In this document: positions 1-13,903 of the stretch, piece by piece | Layout of the letters: each line of letters opens with the position of its first letter | Position numbering within the stretch: the first letter of the stretch is position 1 | Source: Hydractinia symbiolongicarpus | Lineage: Eukaryota; Cnidaria; Hydrozoa; Anthoathecata; Hydractiniidae | DNA length: 64,000 nt | Direction of reading: 5' to 3' | NCBI RefSeq assembly: GCF_029227915.1 | Contig: NC_079875.1 | Location: 12,957,001 to 13,021,000, forward strand | Position numbers and translations under genes: made by a program | Notes under the pieces: generated by a model | The model's input: only the letters and a program-made list of their open reading frames with translations | Told to the model about the DNA's origin: nothing | Databases searched by the model: none

Positions 1-3000
1 GAGTGTCTTACGAGAACCTGCATCTGGACCAATTCTTTGCCCCTTAAAGGCATTTTGAAGTCTTGCCAGCTTTCGTGTACTCGATATCCATTTTAGTTTT
101 GATTTCATTGAGTTTCGCTTTTTCAGTTCCTCTTCCATAGCTTGATCGGCGAAAGAGTTTAAAAGCAAAGCCAAAAACAGATTTAAAACCTGGAAAACAA
201 TATTATTTTTGTAATTGTTCCTTAACAAAGGAAATGTGAAGATTTGCTTGACATGGACTAAGTGTATCTTGCATTACACTGAGATAAATTTCTATTTGAG
301 TGTTTCGCTTTTCATAAAGTGGTAAAAAAATATTCGGCAGTAAAATCAAACAGATTTGTCGTATGAAAGACATTCACTTTTTCACACAGATCCAGTTCAG
401 GCGAGAAGAATTATGTGACACCACGTTGACCATTTATACTCATTGTAAAATGTGCAAGTGTGCCTCCGATAACCCGAGTTTGTTATAGTGCAGAATCCCG
501 AAAATGAATTTTAGTAACACAATCAGAAACACTATCAACTTACCAAGAAATTACCAACGATCAAAGCTGGCATAAAGAAGGCAGCAGCCCATGTTCCAGT
601 GGTTTGCATACAATCGTACAAAGGTTCGATCCACTCACCACACAAAACGCGAAATATGACCATTATAGAGTGACCAAAGTTATTAAAATTCCAGACAGGA
701 ACCTAAAGAATTAAAATCAATGGTGTTATGCCTGTGTAATATTTAATCCTGCAAAGTTGCATTTTGAGTTCCAAACATTTCATTTGTACATATACATATT
801 GAGGTAGGTTTAATTTGGGCGGGGTTTGTTTTGGCAATGAGGAAAATTATATTTTTGGCCAGAATTTAATTTGACGCTGACTAAAATTTGAATTTTTTAT
901 CTTTAAACTAAAAACAAAATTAACATTTGTTAAGCCATAGGACATTTTCAGATGTATAAAAACGTAAACATTAAAACAAAAGTATAATAAACTAAACTGC
1001 ATACAAATTACATGCCAAAATATTAGACTTTTCTAACTCATTTCAAGAGAGCTAAATAGCTTTGCAGGTCAACCATTCTTCTGCTAAAAAACAAACTTTT
1101 CACAAAATCGACATTCGAAACCCCTATTGAATTAACACTAGACCTTCGTACTCAACAAAATATGTCAAAAGATTGCGAACATTAAACATACCTGATTGTC
1201 TTCAAATTTTTCAGGCTTGTAACTATCTCCAAATACATGCGTTCCTACTACAGCAAATACATAAACAATAATGCCGAGAATTAAGGTTAGGTTTCCCAAT
1301 GCGTTCAAACTCCTGCCGATGGCTGATAGTAGCAATCGCATTGTGGACCATGATTGAGCCAGTTTTAACACTCGAAACTAAAAAGGAAATAAAAGTTGAA
1401 ATGTATTATTTTTTTTGTTTATTTGTATTGTAGTGAATGACTTTTTACCCTTGAAGATTGTTTTACTCATTAAGAGCAAAACAGTTCTAAAATTTTCCTC
1501 ACAGTTACAAAGCACATAATCTCATCGATGTTTTTAATAAAAGTGATAAAGAAATTATTTATGCAAGCTTAGTGCAGACTAATGTTTTTAAAACAAAGCA
1601 AAAGAATTTGCAGCATAATTGCCACATTGTTACCTTGAAGTATTCAGAAAAATCAAAACTGACAGTATAAAGGCATAAAGGCAAACAAATAAACAAAGAA
1701 ACAAACAGGTAAACAAATAAACAAAAAAGAAATTAAGATTCCACAGCAATTATAAATTGTATTAGGTTATTCAAAATCCCTACCAGTCGTAACGATCTGA
1801 TTATGGTAAAATCGCCATTATCAGTGGTCGTTGCAATCTCAATGCAGAGATCTATTACACTTAGGATGACGACCAGACCATCAAATATATTCCATTTGCT
1901 TTTCACATATCCAAACGGGGAGAACGCAATTAACTTTAACACCATCTCAACGATAAAAATGCCAGTGAATGTCTGTACCAATAAAATAAAAATAGATATG
2001 TTAATAGAAATAATTGAGATTAATTTATCAGCAGTACATATTTAGAACGTTTATTAAAGACATTAATAGGCATCTATTAATTATAGCTATAGACAAAGCA
2101 ATCACACAATGTTCTGAAAACGCATATTAAAGAGCTATTTAAAGGAACGGCAAAAGGAGGAAAGACGGCATAAATATCCCGATGCATTTTTTCTTCCTGT
2201 TTTTTAGATCAGTAATGCTGAGATACTTATCCTGTCCATAGAAAATTGCATTGATCCATTGACCAAAGAATATGTCTTGTCTAATATGTCTTGTTTAATC
2301 TTTTATTTTTCTAGTTTAGAATTCTATTAGTACGGTTATGTACCCCTACTTTTAATTTGATCAATGATATCCATACTAAGTAAAGTGTTAGTTCGCCTTT
2401 AGTTTTTATGTTTTCAAAGCAATATAGTTTCCTTGGTGAGACACTGGAAACGTTACTAATACTTTAATGGTTTAAGATTTGACGCCGGCGGAAAATAAGA
2501 TCCGAAGATAGTATGGGTTATTGGCAGTGGCGTAAGAAATGTTAAATTAGCAACAATTTCATGTTGGCATTAAGTAACATGGTTTTAAAAGTAGATGAAA
2601 AAATTAGGATTTAAAATAGTTAACAGTGGCGTGAATGTTACATGACATTCGTCTAAATGCTACATGAAAACAGAAACTAAGGTTATACCAGTTTCCTTGT
2701 ATTTTTCGGACACGTATGAGCACGTAAGACTTTTTCAATAACCTTTTTTAAGTTCTCTTTGCGAAAACAACTTAGAAGTAACTGTACAGCTAAATATTTT
2801 TGGTCAACAGGCTACTTACGTGATTCGATATATCCAAAGCTTGTTTGAATTTTGGATTCATTCGATCATATTCCAGCGCCAAGCATATAGTATTTAATAA
2901 AATAAACAAAGTCACACCAAGCTCAAACCAAGGACTCATCACAAAGTTATAAACTTTTAATCGAAGCTTCTGTGATGGCTTTAAATCTTCCTTATCAACG

Positions 3001-6000
3001 TCTGCAAAGGGTTCTGGGAATTGCGTTTGCGTATCAGCATTTAAACGACTTGATACACGAGAGCTAAGAGACGGCTTTTTGACAGAGAGAGAGTCGTGTT
3101 TCTTTGTTTGTGTTTTAGCTTTATTACTTGCTCTTCTTGTTACAGTTGGTCTTCTCGTTTGATTGCTAGCTGTAGGAACATGCAATGTTCTCCCTACGCT
3201 TCTAACACTTGCAATGTTAAGCTTTCTCGTCAAAGGTGCATTGCCTGCATTGGTTTTGTTTGTTGATATATCATTTCTTAATTTATCTTTCACTCTGTCT
3301 AATTTTACTCTGTTTATGATACTTGTAAGCTTCTGATTGGCTATTGTTTTCGGTGTATCTGATCCCTTGTTTTGATTTCTAGCTCTTTTAGGATGAAATA
3401 CACGTCCAAGTGCGATAGTATTACTTGTTGCTTTAGATGTGTTTGAAGTGCTGGATAAAATAATGACGCTTGGACCCTGTTTTACGCATGATAAATTACT
3501 TATACTGTCTATATTTGGGTCATCAAATAACAACTTCGGTAAAATTCTTTTATGGAGCGAGTAAGAGGATGCAACCTGACGAAGAAATTCATATTGGCTC
3601 TCCTAGAAGTAATAAGAAAATTAAAAATTTCTCCTTCAAAGTATTGCCTTCGTAATTTAATGTACAATAACTTCAAACGATTAATACTCAGATAAATGGT
3701 AGGAAAGTAATAAAACTATCATACGATGTAAGATGAAATGTGTAAATGCCGGAAACCTACCAAGTCCGCGTTATGTGCAGTTTCTTGTTGATAAGATACA
3801 GCCACGACAGCTAGCACCAAGTTAATTAAGTAAAACGAACCAAAGAAGATGACAATCATGAAATAAAACACATACCAGGGGCCCATAGATGAACCAATCT
3901 AAAACATCCATGTATATGTATTATTATTATGATTATTTTAAAAAAAAAATTCTAAAAGCTGCTTTGTGGCTTCTGATAAAAACAACTTGTATGGAGAACG
4001 TAGAAAGAAAAATGTGATACTTTTATCTTCAGAGTTTTTCTCCGTGATGTTTTTAATTAAGAATACAGGAACCTTCTGCTTTCCTTATTTGGAAACAAAA
4101 ATAGATTGAAAATTGCGACTTTTAAAGTTCCAGATTATAAATAAAACTTCATTTCTTTACACATAGTATTTTAACTTACATGTAAATATACATCCTCCCA
4201 AAAGTCAAGCGTGACTAATTGAAATGACGTCAACAGAGCCCAACCAAAATTGTCATAACTTGTGAAGCCAAAATTGGGATTCTCTCCAACGTCTGGGAGA
4301 CATGTATAATTGGACGGACATACCCTAAAAAATGCAGTAAACAATTGTTATTCTCAAATTAGGCAAAGTTTGGGTGTATTTCGTTTTGTATCACGTTAGT
4401 GTCTAATGAATAAACGAATGAGATATAGGTACTTAAACTTACATTGAACCGGTAACGTTTCCACATATTTGGATTGGTTCGTACCAGTTGGCTAAATAAA
4501 ATATTTAAAAAAATTGTTTATAATGCAAAGTTTTAAAAAATTACCCGTGGAATATCATTTTATTGGATGATGCAGTACTTACATGTTTTTTTTATTTCTT
4601 GCAGCCACGTTTTATTTTCAGAGATTGTCAAGTTGCTTTTGACACATTTGTTATGAAAGTCGCCAGAAAATAGCTGAAGTCCAACAAGTGCAAACACACA
4701 TATAAAAAACGCAGTCAGTATTAACACATCTGATAACATCCGCATGGATTTTAATAACGCATTGACCATGGTTTTTAAACCTACAAGAAAAAGGAGCATT
4801 TTCTTACGGAACAACTTATAATTAACGAGAATATCCAGAAACTAATATTCTTATCCAGTCCCTACAGAGCAAATAAAATAAATAGCATTCTAGTATGGAC
4901 TACTATATTTTTATTCTTATTTTATTTATATTTTTATATTTTTATTTATTTTTGTATTTCAGTTTTTTTCTATATGATAAGGATCTGTGTGAAGGCTTGA
5001 TTATTAATCAGGTGAATGCAAAAAGATAATAATTTTTATGCTGTACTATTTGACTCTGAAATATTACCTTCAATGGCTGATATTGTCCGAAGAGCTCGCA
5101 ACACCCGAAATGTTCTTATACCAGAAAAATTCACCATCATTCCTGGTGCTAAAGTCATGTATCTGGAAAGAAATTTAAAATTTGTAATTTGCAAATCTCA
5201 ATAAAATATGGTATTGCAGTAGCTGCTGTAAATTTCAAGCGACATTAAGTAAACAACGAAACAAAAAAAAGTTAAAATTTCAAATAACACTAGTGAAGGC
5301 CGGACTACCTTTTTTTATTTTAGTTCAGTTCGAATACATAATGCTATACTTACCCAAGCAGAACAACAATAAAATCTAACCAATTCCATGGATCTCGTAG
5401 GTATGCAAAACTGTGAAACACAAAACCTTTGGCAATGATTTTAAGAATCATTTCTGTCGTGTATATTGCAGTGAAAACGTATCTACAATGAAAGTTTGAT
5501 AACAAAAGGTTGATTATTACGATACTTGATTAATACTTAGAGTTTTCATCTGTTTTCTGTCTCTTTCTTACAACATAATTTGATTTAAAATTGCGGCGTA
5601 ATAAACACATATTGGTATTATATTGTATTTCATAAAATATTTAAGTTAAAAACAAGCAAAAAAATCAGCAAAAGCTTTTTGATATATTATCATCATCAGT
5701 GCCATATAATGGACTGGCACAGTTATTTCTAACACAATGGTATTATATTGATGAAAATGGTATGCGATAGAATGGGATACAATGCTTTATTTTGGCAAGT
5801 TTTCCCTTCCTATGAATAAATTTGACCTAGGTGAATCTGCATATGTTATGAAAGGTTTTTGTTGAACAATTAGACACGCAAATTGCGCAATTCTTTCAAG
5901 GACTATTCCATGGTTAATATTTTGATGGAAATGTTCCCGCTAGAAAATAACTCGTATGACAAATTCCACAAAAATAACGCATGCTCTTTCTCTATTCAAA

Positions 6001-9000
6001 AGAGAAAACAAATAAAAAAGAAATTCAGTAGACAACTGGTGCTCCTTTGTCTAATCTATCATCGTCGGACACAAACGTAACGAACCAATCAGAAATGCTA
6101 TAAGTAAACGTGTCCATTTTTTACTGTTGTTTGTTTCATTCCCGCCAATTAGATGAAATTAACAAATTGATATGAAATAAACAAGAAACTTTTTTACAAG
6201 AAGTGGTAAGTTTTGTTGTATTTTTTCTTTATTTTGTTTTATTCTTTAGTCTTTTTTATTCTTGCTATTGTACTGTTTAAAGATTCAGCAATAGACATGT
6301 TGTTTTGTTGGCATTTGTTTTCACATTATTTTTCAATCAGAGTTATCCACACATTCTTATTAAACATTTTTTTTCTCTTTTCGATTTTACATAGAAGTCA
6401 ATATACTTCAACTTTCTCTTTGATGAGCTATTTCCAAACCACATTCTGCTCGAAAATATTTGAAGATTTTCAATTTCTGCTTGTTAAGCGCTGATTTAAC
6501 ACTGTTTTGATAAATTTTATGAAAAAAATATAATTAAAAAGTTTTTTCTTACACATGCTTAAACACTTTCGTTTGCAAATACTTTCATGTTAATTGTAAG
6601 CTTTCATGCATTCCATTGGTTATACAGAAAATAAAACACTAAAGGTATACGAAAAGAAAATTATAATTCATACTCAGCTTCTTCTGGAGCGTTGTCTAAT
6701 GCCAGGAAAACACAATTGACTAGGATAGTTAGAATTACAAAGAATTCAAAAATCTGATTTGTTATCATATAAATTATGCTTTTCCGAATGACGTTTGTCG
6801 GTCCGAATAACCACAACGATTTGGACTTGTTGAACCGATATACGTAAACTTTACCCAGTCGACTAGCAAGTACCAAGAAAGTCTAAAACAAAAACATAGC
6901 AATTTATATGTTTATTATTTGAAAAACATCTTGGTTAATCATAGTGAAAATATATTTGTGACTTTACTGCACAAACTTTGTAGATGCTCTAAAAGTTTAT
7001 TAAATACTATTTCTAAGTTTCATTAAATTAAAAGAATTAGTTAAAAAGATATAGTAAGAAACACATTGCACCCGAAGTTACTATATTCAAAAAAAATTCA
7101 CATGAAAGTCGTCGAAGAGATAACAAAAGTACATCGCAGCATCAAATGAAATAGTCATAAACTTTGCCAAAAAGGATATAGATTGGGCATTTGAAAAACA
7201 TATTTTTCTGCTTATGTTTTACCACACCAAAATACAGGCCAAATCTCTTTATAATGATAGCCGTATTTTGTCTATCTGTTTGTGCGCGCGGAAAAGTTAG
7301 TGCTACGGAAACACGAAATATTTTTAAATGAACAAACGACGATCAATTCTTTGTGTTGATAAACAAACCTACATTTTTATGTATTCTCATTAAAGGTTCA
7401 TCTAAATGCTTGCACTCGCTCTCCACAGATGAAAATTTTGTTACAAACGATTCTTTAACTTCATATTTGCTCCTTTTATTTCTTAAATGAATCTCCCACA
7501 TTCTCCCAGTAGTAAAATTTATCCCGATACCAAGCGTTTAGATAGCCTTGATAACAGTACATCAAATTTTAAACTTCCTGTTTCTTAGTTATAACGGATT
7601 ACCTTCGTTTTTCTCGCTGGTTCATTGAAGTCTTATTAACAACCGTTATAATTTGACCTCCACGATTTATTGTTATAAACAAATTTATCAACTAAATTAT
7701 TTAAATCAAGTAGCAATCGAATTATTTCTTTCACTTCAATGTGTTTGCCAATGAAACCAGCAACACTTTTAAAATATGTTGTTATTGTTTAAACACCACG
7801 CTTAAAACTTTAGTTTAAAAATTTTAACTTGCTTTAAAAATTCGAGATAGTACCGTTTTGAATCACTTTGAAACCAAAAAAAAATAATACAAACATACTA
7901 TCTAACTAGAAAAAGATTTTTTTAGTGGCATAGCGAAGTCAAAATGTAATTAAAATTCAACAAAATTATTTTTTAATTTAAAGAAAAATAAACATAAAAG
8001 AAGCAAAAAAGAGATATACAAGGCAGAACACCTGCACTCTAAATGTTTTTAGAAGTTAGTATTGTGCCTCCATTTTTTTTTCTTTAACATTATAGAAATA
8101 AAGGGGGAAACCCTGGAAACTCTATAGAAATTAATTTTAACGGAATTCTAGCTAGAGCAGAAAATACACATTTACGAGACACCTTGATATTGCCTATAAC
8201 TCAGATATGTCATGAGACACCTCCATGATGAGACCAAGGAAACAGTCTGCACTATTATATGTTTGAGTTATCAGCGCATTCAAAAACTGGACAATTTGGC
8301 AACAAAATAAAAATACTTTTACTTGGCAAACTTTTTTAAAAGTCTTGAAGATAACATGTGTTTGAAAGTGCCTTGTCGGTGCCTAACTGAAGAAAGAAGG
8401 TGAGGGTGATTTAATTTTTTTGGTAGAAAACCTTAAGAGATTGATCTAAATTTTTCTTTTGCACTTCGATCAAGAGCAGGGGCGAGGGAGGGGGTTATTG
8501 AAAAATCGTCTCATGGAGTCATTTTAATGAGGAATAATTTAGCAGCGGTCAAGGGAAATTCAAAAGCAGTAAAGTTGCTTGTAGTTCGAGTTATCATGTA
8601 TCGAAGTAGAATCCCAATGAAAACTTTTCCATACCTAAGGAATTATGATTGTAGAAACTAACAGGGAGGAAAGAAAAAACGAAGATGAAGAAAAATAAGT
8701 AGAACGATTGAAATAAACAAATGAGCCCAAATGCGACTAAAGTATATGACAAGATATTTTATTAATCATAAGCGAGGGCGTTAATCCCCATCAAAAGTAA
8801 AAATACTTTCTACTATTTATTATTTATTGTTACTCTTTTTCTTTTTTTTTTGTCTGTTCTATTTTATGTCTGCCAAATATTCGCTTTCATAACTCGCTAA
8901 CGCAGCAAGCCACAAATAGAACGTGGGATACGGAAGGTGGGAGTCTATCAAAACAGCTGTTTATAGTCTGAAACAGCAATTACATTAAAAAAGATGCACA

Positions 9001-10780
9001 AACCATGGTATGTTTTTCCGAAATAATTAAAATAATCAATCAAAAACAAAAAACAAAAAAAGACTTCTACACTTTCTTTAAAGAGGTCATTGCTATTTCT
9101 TACCTTAACCAAAATGCGTCTTTTATCGTGTTTTCATATTTTGGATCGTGCAAAGCCCAGTCCATATTAACAAAAAAAAGTACTAGTAACAAAAAAGACT
9201 TGCCAAGACTATGTCATAATTACATGAAACAGATATAATCTTTTATCATATAAATGTTATTTCATGTAAAATCATTTTAAAATATAATATCTATATCATA
9301 ATACCAGTACAGGTCTGTTTGTCTTTCACGCAAAATGGTACCGCAATGAGGTATTAAAAGGACGAGCAAACCCGCGAATTTCTCCACCGGCCACCGACTA
9401 GTCGCAGAATATACATTTTTGAACACACAAAATACGATTTTCTACTGTTTAAAACAACATTGCAATTTTGCGATGTTTCATAAGCAGAAACATAGCATTT
9501 TACTTAGAATACTAAGAAAGAGTTTTTTTAACTGATTTGCCTCATGTACATAGACATTACTTTTTCAGACAGCAAATGTCTGCAGGTTAGCCTTAGTTAC
9601 CCATTTCGAAACTAGTAAGTTAACACAGCTGATTTTTGGGTACAAAGAGGCAGTATGGTTTTAAATATGACACAATTACAACTTTAAAATATTTCCTTCG
9701 CAACTTTTGTGTGTGAATTAAATGTCGCCAGTTGGCGTTATGTGTTATATCGGAAAGTTAAGCCTTTATTGCGTTATAGTGTCATATCTCAAGCATAGAG
9801 CTGTGTCGCATGACGCTGTCATGTCGTTTTCCCACGTCAAGAAAACGCGGCGTCGTGTACACTATACGAAAGGAAGTTATGTGACGTTACAACCGTGTGT
9901 TACTTATGTTCTGCCGATTCAGTATTCATATTGCTGTGGAAAGTTTATCATTTCTTGCCTTCTAAACTATCATGTTCGGGAAATGATAAACCTTCCACAG
10001 GAATTCTATTCACCACTTACAACCGCTTGCACTAGTTGTAATGTTATACAGATCGTTGATGAAAGTTGTTCGCTCTTAATGCCGTGCACATGACGGATGA
10101 AAGTTATTTAGCCAAGTTGTAAAGTCGCACTGTAATTTGTAATTTGTGACCACGATTGTGTTATCGACAACTATTGTGTTATCGAAATCGTTTCTTAAAC
10201 GCAGCCAAAGATTTACATTGGGATAAAATGAGGAAAAAGAGAAGTTGATTGATTAAAATTGAGATATGGACTAGTAAGTTCTCGACGCTGTGTTACATTA
10301 AAAGACGCATTTCCACTTAAAATATTATACGAGTATCGAAATTAGTTGATCTGATTAAACAAACTTAATATTGTGGCAAACATATGTTGACACGTGAAAA
10401 AAGTTGGATTTAATTCAACTTTTTTTCGTAGTACGCGTATCAGATAATTAAACAAACAAACAAAAGAATAATTCAGGATAATTATCTTTTGAACAAATCA
10501 TTAAAACCAAAAATTGGGCAAATAACTTTAACGTTTTGTCTTTTTAAAGAAGATAGAAAAATAGTAAACAGAAATATTATGTTAAATAAGTTAAACACGA
10601 CATGGCTTTCATTCTACTAGAATTATGCTGAAAATGAAAACGAAAAATTAAAAACCAAACCTGTTTGTACTGTTTATCTTCAAAAAATAATTTATGAACC
10701 ATTTGCTGTGCCATTTCTTTCAAATTAATATTTCCTTCTTGTTCTTGGCAAATTAAACTTGCGCCTTCCTCGATTTCCAT
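1..10780 (-). CDS. Voltage-gated sodium channel alpha subunit, 5' half (domains I-II), partial
   Basis: Four-domain Nav-family pore protein of the plasma membrane; only domains I and II are inside the window. Exons in transcript order: 10780-10661, 6882-6674, 5482-5354, 5162-5068, 4780-4583, 4491-4443, 4324-4180, 3898-3761, 3602-2820, 1972-1784, 1377-1192, 702-544, 189-1 (continues; a GTAAG at bases 7-11 could be its donor). All joins keep frame, giving about 863 aa. Seen: domain I S1 ([13 protein letters not shown]), S2-S3 ([16 protein letters not shown]), S4 ([14 protein letters not shown]), pore TLDFWEDVY with selectivity Asp at about residue 307; S6 [19 protein letters not shown]; a roughly 200-aa Ser/Thr/Lys/Arg-rich I-II linker; domain II S4 [17 protein letters not shown]; pore [14 protein letters not shown] with Glu at about 770; S6 [16 protein letters not shown]. 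The Met at 10780 was chosen because TAA lies in frame two codons upstream. The N-terminus, about 40 aa before the conserved TFLVL, is shorter than in vertebrate Nav. The DI Asp and DII Glu exclude a Cav-type EEEE filter; Nav1 (DEKA) versus Nav2 (DEEA) needs the missing domains. Confidence 0.93.
6883..10660 (-). other. Sodium channel intron 1 (3.8 kb)
   Basis: This is the gap between the N-terminal exon and the domain I S1 exon. I see no conserved exon in it. It holds a strong hairpin at 9934-10000 and a 123-codon plus-strand frame (9722-10093) around it that resembles no family I know. The rest is AT-rich unique-looking sequence. Confidence 0.6.
9934..10000. repeat. Short inverted repeat (hairpin), about 21-bp arms
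   Basis: The left arm 9934-9954 (begins ctgtggaaagtttatcattt) pairs with 9980-10000, with one or two G:U-type mismatches and a loop of about 25 nt. Weaker pairing continues outside for another 15-20 bases. It could be a MITE remnant or a small hairpin RNA; nothing in the sequence decides between these. Confidence 0.6.
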
Positions 10781-13700
10781 CCTTTATTTTTATACGCACA
10801 CCTTATATTTGCTTAAGTTTCGTGTTATTAATTATTCTTTTGCAAACTTTTGATATTTTCATATAAGGAATCTATATGAAAATTACTTTTTATTATATCT
10901 AGTTAATATCAGACCGGTAGCCAATCTAATCTCCTTGTCATTTGACATTTAAATTGTGAAGATTATCAATCGGCATAGAGAAACAGGCGTTTGCTGCTAA
11001 CCAACTAGCTTTTAGATTAGATACTCCTTGTTTAAAAAAAGATTTTGCGGTAAATTTTATTTACTTAGTAAAACATAGAATGTCACACAAAATTGCATAA
11101 TCAATGATAATTGTTATGTGTTAATACTTCTGAAATACTGTCAGGATTTCTCTAGAAAGTTTACGACATAAAATTCTTAAAATTGACATGTGTAGTTTGT
11201 CTTACGAACCTATCTCTCCATGACATTTCACGACTGACTGCAACAATTTTGGTGTAAGCTTCATCTTCTTTTAATCAGGAAATCTTTCATTTTTGTAGAA
11301 ATCCTAAATTTTCTTCTTGAGTTGCTTCAAACATTTGACTAAAAACCTGATGAAAGGCGAATAGCTAGCTATTTGGGGGTTTCACAGACTAATTATCACA
11401 GACGTTTGTACCTAAATGAAAGGCTCGGTACATTTACACAAAAAGCATACAGTAATAAACTTATGGTTAGTTTCAATTACAGTTCATAATTGTTGTGCAA
11501 CTGTTGTAGAGATAGAAGAAGATTCTATGTCTAAAAGATTTGCTTTAGAGTATCTCGAATGGAAGCATAACATGTGTTTATATTGGCGTCGTAGGTACGA
11601 CTATCGTGCGAGTCTTGTACATTATTGTTCAACAATGTTTATGTTACTTGAAACTGACGTTCAAAAAAGGGAACGTATTCAACTGTGTAGTCAGAAAAAA
11701 CATGGAAAAGGAAATCAAGCGCAAAATATGCAAACAAGCAACCAAACAAAGACAACATAAAGATTAAACAAACAAACAATCAAACAAACATTTTATTTGC
11801 AAAAAGAGTAATAGAAAGACCATTACAGACAAGAATATAGAGACAAATAAAGTTCAATATTCAGGTTTTCTTTGAAATTCTAAATTTCCTTTCCCATTGA
11901 ATTAATTAAAATTCGTGATTTCGACAAAAAAAAGAAATCTTTTATGCCACAACATTCTCTATTATCCTTCTTAGTTTCTCTCTAAAGAATTTTAAGTAAT
12001 ATAAAAAAGAGAAAAATAACAAAAAAAAACATTATAATAAGTAAAGAATACATAGAAAGCAGTATTTTATTATGTGAAATTCCTATTTTTGAATTTAAAA
12101 AGAATAGCTATATAGAAATCCTGTATTGTGGAACTTAATAAATGTTTATTTGCCAAAGCAAAAGACAAAAGGAAAGGTCGATATATGTTAAACACAGCGT
12201 AATGAGAATAATAAGGAGAATTATCTATAACTTGATGTACGCCCGTGATAAAATCAATGGAAATTTAGCTGTCAGAAAAATTTACGGGAATGTACTATTA
12301 GCATCTACCATTTGTGACTCACACACACTCGCAGACATCGAAATGATCTCAGAAAGATCAAAGAAATAAGCTATCTAGAATTCTTTTCACATGTTTCTCC
12401 TAAAAAATTTAAAATATCGCACAGTAGATATTTTTTAGGACAAGGATGCAAAAAGAAAATCAAATCCTAGAAGTACAGCGCTAATGCTTTAAGCTCATTG
12501 ACTAAAAAAATATTGTTCTACCTGAAGGTAATTCATTTTAACTTACATAAAATCTTCATTTTAGGCGAATAAGCGTTGCTAAATCCGTAATAAGAGTCCC
12601 ACAATCTAGAATAATCGTCCCAGAATCCGAAATCAGAGTCCTTAAATCCGGAACAAGCGTTTCCAGATGCCGAATAAGCATCACTATGTCTTGGATGAAC
12701 GTCCAAAATATATTTTACTAGTTTTCTTAACCTTATAATCAAAACATAAACATCAGGCATAGTTAAAACATAAATCACTATAAATTATTCAACACGGTAA
12801 TTAACAAATATATAAATAAAATAAAAAGACGAAGAATGGAAAGAACACGGAAACATGGGACAAACATAAATAAAATGATACAAACACGGGGCCATCATAA
12901 AACATAGCTACTCATGATTATAAAAGTTATACCTAAAGAGAATTAATTTTTCTCAAGAACTAATTTTTGCGAAAGAGTTAGTAAGTCATATTTCGTAATG
13001 TTTCGCGAAAATTGAAATTAATGTGTAACCTCAATGGCTTCAACAAACAGAGACCAAACTTCAAAATAAGATTTCTCAAAATATTACACCGTTTGAAGTT
13101 TAAAAGAAGTCTATCCACCTAACTTGCTTCTAACAACGCCTCCAACAAACGCCTACAACTATTGAGAGATAAATAAGTCAATAACGTAATCTTTCACCAA
13201 CATCAAGAGAAAGTAAAAAATTAAAAATTATATGGAGGTCGTCTAGTCTAAGCTTAGACACTTTTTTCTTTCTCTTACACTTTTTATCTTTAAAAATTTA
13301 GTTTACTAATTACTACAATGTATACAAATGGAGGGACTGACAGTGTGCGCTGAATATGTCTAGAATTACTTAGCATGCATCATCACCCTGATCATCAAAG
13401 CTAAGCACATTTTGGAAGGAATCGATAAAATCAAGTGGCTTTAAAAGCGTTTGTGATTTTGAGTAATGGCAGGAAGTTACCTTTCCTGATTTCCATGCGG
13501 TTATACGCAATATGTTGATAGAATAATCACTCAATGTGGTTAATGGTAACATCAATGAATTTTTAGTCTCAAGTTAACGAGACCTTTAAGTGTTACTTAA
13601 CCATTACTCGCATTTTCGTTTAGAAGCCTCTTTTATGTCAATACGAACATAAAATTCATAAAAATATTATGTATAACTTTGAAATAGTCACTTAAGCATA

Positions 13701-13903
13701 CTGCAGCTTTATGCTTAACAGCCACGAATAAGAAAAAAAATAATGGCATCACATTAGTGCTGGTAAGTACTGTTCATTTTACTTTTTACGTAAGTTAAAA
13801 GTCATTCTTTTAACTATCCTATGGAATTATGTCAGTACTCAATGCCTAAATAATATCACAATTAAAATTGCAAAATACATTTGTTATTGGGCAAGAAAAG
13901 AAA
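10781..13903. other. Gene-free stretch between sodium channel 5' end and the next minus-strand gene
   Basis: No recognisable gene. A 114-codon plus frame at 11416-11760 has no family signature that I can support. A six-copy 21-bp repeat lies at 12565-12690. A minus-strand frame ending at 13370, with LDFIDSFQNVLSFDDQGD just before its stop, could be an extra last exon of the upstream gene. The sodium channel promoter must lie in the 10781-side part, but no convincing core element is visible. Confidence 0.5.
12565..12690. repeat. Degenerate 21-bp tandem repeat, 6 copies
   Basis: Six consecutive 21-bp units (for example gcgaataagcgttgctaaat, then cgtaataagagtcccacaat) differ at several positions but keep length exactly. 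On the minus strand they form an open 7-residue repeat of the kind DSYYGFS / DDYSRLW / DSDFGFW, followed by a good donor (GTAAGT) at about 12545. This could be a divergent minisatellite or part of an exon encoding aromatic/acidic heptads; no in-phase acceptor was found to join it to the 13.9-21 kb gene. Confidence 0.6.

Noticed and set aside
9722-10093. 123-codon plus-strand open frame
   Set aside because: It surrounds a hairpin inside a sodium channel intron, runs across both arms, and shows no domain or family signature.
10785-10795. TATAAAAATA next to the sodium channel ATG
   Set aside because: Only a few bases before the start codon, too close to serve as its TATA box.
11416-11760. 114-codon plus-strand frame (contains SITVHNCCATVVEIEED)
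   Set aside because: Slight resemblance to a DDE-transposase C-terminus, but no catalytic block, no neighbours and no terminal repeats; not supportable.
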